In this document: positions 60,362 to 64,000 of the stretch, piece after piece
Position numbering within the stretch: the stretch's first letter is position 1
How the letters are laid out: each line of letters begins with the position of its first letter
Assembly (NCBI RefSeq): GCF_001280085.1
Contig: NZ_LGED01000068.1
Span: 1 to 64,000, forward strand
DNA: 64,000 nucleotides
Reading direction: 5' to 3'
Source of the DNA: Saccharothrix sp. NRRL B-16348
GTDB lineage: Bacteria > Actinomycetota > Actinomycetes > Mycobacteriales > Pseudonocardiaceae
Notes under the pieces: generated by a model
The model's input: the letters and a program-made list of their open reading frames with translations, nothing else
What the model was told of the DNA's origin: nothing
The model's database searches: none
Position numbers and translations under genes: made by a program

Positions 60362-61260
60362 TGGCCACCATCACCGATCGCCCGGCGCCGAGCGCGACCG
60401 GGACCAAGCCCGCCAAGCGGAAGCGCTCGAAGGCCGTGTCGCTCGCCGACCGGCGCCCGAGCTTCGTCGTCTACGGGATCCTGATCGCCTTCATCCTGGG
60501 CTCGGCGTTCCCGTTCTACTGGTCGTTCCTGGTGGCCAGCCACGACGACGCGACGTTCACCAAGGACTCGCCGATGTTGCCGGGCGGGAACTTCTTCCAG
60601 AACGCGAGCCGCGTGCTGGACACGATCCCGTTCTGGAAGGCGCTGGGCAACAGCATCATCGTCTCCGGCACGGTCACCCTCTCCGTGGTGGTGCTCTCGA
60701 CGCTGGCCGGCTTCGCGTTCGCCAAGCTGCGGTTCAAGGGCCGCGGTCCGCTGATGGTGTTCGTGGTCGCCACGCTCGCCGTGCCCACGCAGCTCGGCAT
60801 CATCCCGCTGTACATGGTGATGGCGGAGTACGGCTGGTCCGGCACCCTCGGCGCGGTCATCGTCCCCAACCTGGTGACCGCGTTCGGCGTGTTCTGGATG
60901 CGCCAGTACATCGCCGACGCCGTGCCGGACGAGCTGATCGAGGCGGCCCGCATGGACGGGTGCAGCATGATCCGCACGTTCTGGCACGTGTGCCTGCCCG
61001 CGGTGCGCCCGGCCGCCGCCATGCTGGGCATCTTCACGTTCATGATGTCGTGGAACGACTTCCTCTGGCCGCTGATCGTGCTCAACGCGGACAACCCGAC
61101 GATGCAGGTCGCCCTGGAGAAGTTGCAGAGCGGCTACTACGTCGACAAAACGCTCGTGCTCGCCGGGACCACGATGGCCACGGTCCCGATTCTAATCGTC
61201 TTCCTCGTACTCGGTCGGCAGATCGTCGCCGGGATCATGCAGGGTGCTGTGAAGGGGTAG
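60361..61260 (+). CDS. cebG: Cello-oligosaccharide ABC permease
   Basis: A 299-residue MalG/LacG-type CUT1 permease: VVYGILIAFILGSAFPFYWSFLVAS, EAA loop ELIEAARMDGCSMIRTFWHVCLPAVRPAAAMLGIFTFMMSWNDFLWPL (family typical). No ATPase gene is in the operon; a shared MsiK-type ATPase elsewhere is expected. ATG 60361 overlaps the cebF stop. bglC begins 2 bases after its stop. Confidence 0.94.
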   Translation: MATITDRPAPSATGTKPAKRKRSKAVSLADRRPSFVVYGILIAFILGSAFPFYWSFLVASHDDATFTKDSPMLPGGNFFQNASRVLDTIPFWKALGNSIIVSGTVTLSVVVLSTLAGFAFAKLRFKGRGPLMVFVVATLAVPTQLGIIPLYMVMAEYGWSGTLGAVIVPNLVTAFGVFWMRQYIADAVPDELIEAARMDGCSMIRTFWHVCLPAVRPAAAMLGIFTFMMSWNDFLWPLIVLNADNPTMQVALEKLQSGYYVDKTLVLAGTTMATVPILIVFLVLGRQIVAGIMQGAVKG

Positions 61261-61262
61261 CT

Positions 61263-62672
61263 GTGGAGTCGATTTCCTTTCCCGAGGGATTCGTGTGGGG
61301 CGCCGCGACAGCGGCGTTCCAGATCGAAGGCGCGACCACCGCGGACGGTCGCACCGCGTCCATCTGGGACACGTTCTGCCGGCTTCCGGGCGCGGTGGTG
61401 GGCGGTGACACGGGTGACCCCGCCGCCGACCACTACCACCGCGTGGACGAGGACGTCCAGCTGATGGTCGACCTCGGGCTGCACGCCTACCGGTTCTCCA
61501 CCGCGTGGCCGCGCATCCGCCCGGACGCCGGTCCGGTCAACCAACCCGGCCTGGACTTCTACTCGCGGCTGGTCGACAAGCTGCTCGAGAACAACATCAC
61601 CCCGTGGCTGACCCTCTACCACTGGGACCTCCCGCAGACGCTGGAGGACGAAGGCGGCTGGGCCAACCGGGACACCGCGTACCGCTTCGCGGAGTACGCC
61701 GAGTCCGTCGTCGGCGCGCTCGGCGACCGGGTGGACAACTGGACCACGCTCAACGAGCCGTGGTGCTCGTCGCTGCTCAGCTACGCCGCCGGCGTGCACG
61801 CGCCCGGCCGCCAGGAGCCGGAGGCCGCCGTCGCGGCCGTGCACCACCTGCTGCTGGCGCACGGCTTGGCCACCGCGGTGATCCGCGACCAGGCGCCGAA
61901 CGCCAAGATCGGCATCACGCTCAACATGTACCCGATCATCCCGGCGGACCCGGAGGACCCGGCCGACCTCGACGCCGCGCGCCGGCTCGACGGCCTGCAG
62001 AACCGGATCTTCCTGGACCCGCTGTTCAAGGGCGAGTACCCGGCGGACATCGTGGAGGACCTGGAGCCGTACGGCTTCTCCAAGCACATCCGCGAGAACG
62101 ACCTGGAGATCATCTCCGCGCCGCTCGACCAGCTGGGCGTCAACTACTACGCCGAGCACTTCGTCAGCAGCACGCCGGAGCCCGAGGCCCCGGTCCAGAC
62201 CAACGGGCGTCGCCCGACCGGGTCACCGTGGGTGGGCGCGGAGCACGTGTCGTTCCCCAGCCGCGGCCTGCCGCGCACCGACATGGACTGGGAGGTGCAG
62301 CCGGACGGCCTGTTCAAGGTCCTCCTGCGGGTGCACCAGGACTACCCCAGCATCCCGCTGTACGTCACCGAGAACGGCGCGGCCTACGTCGACTCCGTCG
62401 GCGACGACGGCTCGGTGAACGACCCCGAGCGCCTCGGTTACATCGAGTCGCACCTCAGGGCGGCCCACGCGGCCATCGAGGCGGGTGTCGACCTGCGCGG
62501 TTACTTCGCGTGGTCGCTCATGGACAACTTCGAATGGGCCGAGGGCTACGCCAAGCGGTTCGGGATCGTGCATGTCGACTACGAGACCCAGGTGCGGACG
62601 CCTAAGATGAGTGCCATGTGGTACTCGCAGGTTGCCCGTGGCAACGTTCTCGCGGCGACGGTCGCTCCGTGA
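61263..62672 (+). CDS. bglC: GH1 beta-glucosidase
   Basis: A 469-residue GH1 enzyme. The acid/base Glu165 lies in TLNEPW, the nucleophile Glu370 in YVTENGAAY. The N-terminal signature FPEGFVWGAATAAFQIEGA and C-terminal GYFAWSLMDNFEWAEGYAKRFGIVHVD are standard. No signal peptide: it hydrolyses imported cellobiose in the cytosol to glucose. Start GTG 61263; its TGA overlaps the cebR GTG (GTGA). Confidence 0.95.
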   Translation: MESISFPEGFVWGAATAAFQIEGATTADGRTASIWDTFCRLPGAVVGGDTGDPAADHYHRVDEDVQLMVDLGLHAYRFSTAWPRIRPDAGPVNQPGLDFYSRLVDKLLENNITPWLTLYHWDLPQTLEDEGGWANRDTAYRFAEYAESVVGALGDRVDNWTTLNEPWCSSLLSYAAGVHAPGRQEPEAAVAAVHHLLLAHGLATAVIRDQAPNAKIGITLNMYPIIPADPEDPADLDAARRLDGLQNRIFLDPLFKGEYPADIVEDLEPYGFSKHIRENDLEIISAPLDQLGVNYYAEHFVSSTPEPEAPVQTNGRRPTGSPWVGAEHVSFPSRGLPRTDMDWEVQPDGLFKVLLRVHQDYPSIPLYVTENGAAYVDSVGDDGSVNDPERLGYIESHLRAAHAAIEAGVDLRGYFAWSLMDNFEWAEGYAKRFGIVHVDYETQVRTPKMSAMWYSQVARGNVLAATVAP

Positions 62673-63700
62673 CAGATGCCGTTGACCCGCCCAAGGCGCG
62701 ACGACCCAACACCCGGCTCGAGGAGGTCGCTCGGGCAGCCGGGGTGTCGAAGTCGACCGTCTCCCGGGTGATCAACGGCGAGCCGTACGTCAGCTCCAGG
62801 GCGCGTGAAGCCGTCCACCAGGCCATCGGCAAGCTCGGGTACAGCCCGAACCAGGCGGCCCGAACGCTCGCGGGCAGCCGGGCCAACTGCATCGCCATGG
62901 TCGTGTCCGAGCAGGGCAGCCGGGTGCTGAACGACCCGTTCTTCGCCGGTGTGCTGCGCGGTGTGCACGCCGAGCTCGCGGGCAAGCGGGTCCAGCTCGT
63001 CCTCATGATGAGCAAGGAGGGCGACGAGCAGGACCTGGTGAACTACCTCTGCGGTGGCCACGTGGACGGCGTGCTGGTGATCAGCCTGCACGGCCAGGAC
63101 CCGCTGCCCCGCACGCTCGCCGACGCGGGCCTGCCGACCGTGGTCTGCGGCAGGCCCCTCGGCGCCGGCGGAGTGCCCTATGTGGACTCGGACAACTTCA
63201 ACGGCGCCATGGAAGCGGCTCGCTACCTGGTCGCACGGGGCCACAAGCGCATCGGCACCATCGCCGGCCCCAGGGACATGGCCGTCGGCATGGACCGCCT
63301 CTCCGGCTGGAAGCGCGGGCTCAGCCAGGCCAGGGTCGACACCGGCCTGGTCGCGTACGGCGACTTCACGCCGGAGAGCGGCGCCGCCGCCATGGCCGAC
63401 CTGCTCCAGCAGGCCCCGGACCTGGACGCGGTGTTCGTCGGCGCGGACATCATGGCGCTCGGCGCGTTGCAGACCCTGCACGCGCACGGCAAGAGGGTGC
63501 CCGACGACGTCGCCGTGGTCGGCTTCGACGACCTGATGATCGCCTCCACCGCGGTGCCGCCGCTGACCACGATCCGGCAGGACGTGGAGCAGCTGGGGCG
63601 CACGATGACGTGGCGGCTCATGGCGGAGCTGGCCGGCGAGGAGAACCTCCCGCCGTTCCTGCTCCTCCCGACCGCGATGGTCACCCGTTCGAGCGCCTGA
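62669..63700 (+). CDS. cebR: LacI-family repressor of the cellobiose operon
   Basis: A 343-residue LacI-type repressor. The HTH is RLEEVARAAGVSKSTVSRVINGEPYVSSRAREAV followed by hinge region LGYSPNQAARTLAGSRANCIAMVV; the effector domain is a PBP1-like fold. It would bind TGGGAGCGCTCCCA at 58024 and 63892 and be released by cello-oligosaccharide. As last gene of the operon it is autoregulated. Confidence 0.94.
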   Translation: MTDAVDPPKARRPNTRLEEVARAAGVSKSTVSRVINGEPYVSSRAREAVHQAIGKLGYSPNQAARTLAGSRANCIAMVVSEQGSRVLNDPFFAGVLRGVHAELAGKRVQLVLMMSKEGDEQDLVNYLCGGHVDGVLVISLHGQDPLPRTLADAGLPTVVCGRPLGAGGVPYVDSDNFNGAMEAARYLVARGHKRIGTIAGPRDMAVGMDRLSGWKRGLSQARVDTGLVAYGDFTPESGAAAMADLLQQAPDLDAVFVGADIMALGALQTLHAHGKRVPDDVAVVGFDDLMIASTAVPPLTTIRQDVEQLGRTMTWRLMAELAGEENLPPFLLLPTAMVTRSSA

Positions 63701-63716
63701 GTCGATCTCGAACGAC

Positions 63717-63757
63717 ACGCAGCGACCCGGGCCCCACGGTCCGGGTCGCTGCGTTTT
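63717..63757 (+). terminator. Intrinsic terminator of the ceb operon
   Basis: A perfect 14-base stem (63717-63730, ACGCAGCGACCCGG, with 63741-63754) and a 10-base loop, followed by TTTTCG. It lies 16 bases after the cebR stop. Confidence 0.93.
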
Positions 63758-63891
63758 CGAATCGATTCGACCCGTCTTTCGACGTGTTCGACGCGACCCG
63801 GCGCGCCCGAACCCACACTTCACTCGGATGGCGTAGCGCGGACCCTTGCCGTCAGTCGATCAGCCTGGCTACGGTCCAATCCTGCCCGATC
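63758..63891. other. Leader region right of cebR, no gene seen
   Basis: No coding frame of good character is visible. The stretch leads to the second CebR operator. The next gene should start at or beyond the right edge. Confidence 0.5.
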
Positions 63892-63905
63892 TGGGAGCGC
63901 TCCCA
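63892..63905. promoter_or_regulatory. Second CebR operator, perfect palindrome
   Basis: TGGGAGCGCTCCCA is repeated exactly, 191 bases after the cebR stop. By its place it should control a gene beyond the window, likely a cellulase or another sugar gene (inference). Confidence 0.85.
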
Positions 63906-64000
63906 GGCCAGTGGCGCCGCGTGTTCGGACCGCACGACCGCAAGACCCCTGACTTCCAGAGCCAGGGGGGAGGCGGATCCCTCTCGCCCACCGCCTCCTC

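Overview
The window looks like chromosomal DNA from a high-GC actinomycete of the Pseudonocardiales type (Saccharothrix / Actinosynnema / Lentzea-like; this placement is inference). The signs are very high GC, many GTG starts, four-base GTGA/ATGA stop-start overlaps, an XRE-DUF5753 / DUF397 regulator pair, an RppA-P450 pigment pair and a CebR-type cellobiose operon. About 57 genes are supported. No rRNA, tRNA, CRISPR array or phage was seen. Names rest on motifs and remembered families, not on database searches.

Layout. 1-98: right end of an IS30-family element abutting one copy of a palindromic element. 0.2-4.5 kb: MFS transporter, divergent from a WecG-type and a fused GT2/GT4 glycosyltransferase. 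4.7-10.6 kb: a Ser/Thr kinase with a small two-TM protein, enoyl-CoA hydratase, GNAT, a YCII-LuxR regulator, an orphan substrate-binding lipoprotein and an SRPBCC protein. 10.65-10.85 kb: a cruciform-like repeat cluster. 10.9-17.9 kb (minus strand): FAD oxidoreductase, SDR epimerase, Tex, and two membrane or secreted proteins. 18.0-23.7 kb: a translationally coupled four-gene operon of two unknown proteins, a TPR protein and a CHAT-type cysteine peptidase; this is the best candidate for a little-described system. 23.8-25.0 kb: a coiled-coil protein and a MerR pair with a MerR-type promoter. 25.2-27.5 kb: P450 plus type III PKS (RppA). 27.5-34.8 kb: LLM oxidoreductase, small kinase, hydrolases, XRE/DUF397 module, wax-ester synthase family enzyme and a HEAT-repeat protein. 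34.9-40.6 kb: secreted protein, second repeat cluster, PAP2-like protein, enoyl-CoA hydratase, holin/DUF3618/DUF4235 envelope operon, BrkB and thioredoxin.

40.8-45.0 kb: a polar amino-acid ABC transporter whose last gene fuses a class V aminotransferase to a YheO/DauR-like PAS-HTH regulator. A second copy of the palindromic element follows, then a stand-alone PheS/FDX-ACB ligase-like gene. 46.5-57.5 kb: a cobalamin (corrin ring) cluster with cobL, cobM, cbiD, cobK, cobIJ, cobH, cobG, and cobN behind a cobalamin riboswitch; it combines O2-pathway genes (cobG, cobN) with the anaerobic-type cbiD. 58.0-63.7 kb: cebEFG-bglC-cebR for cello-oligosaccharide uptake, with a perfect CebR operator in front. 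A second perfect operator near the right edge predicts another CebR target just outside the window.
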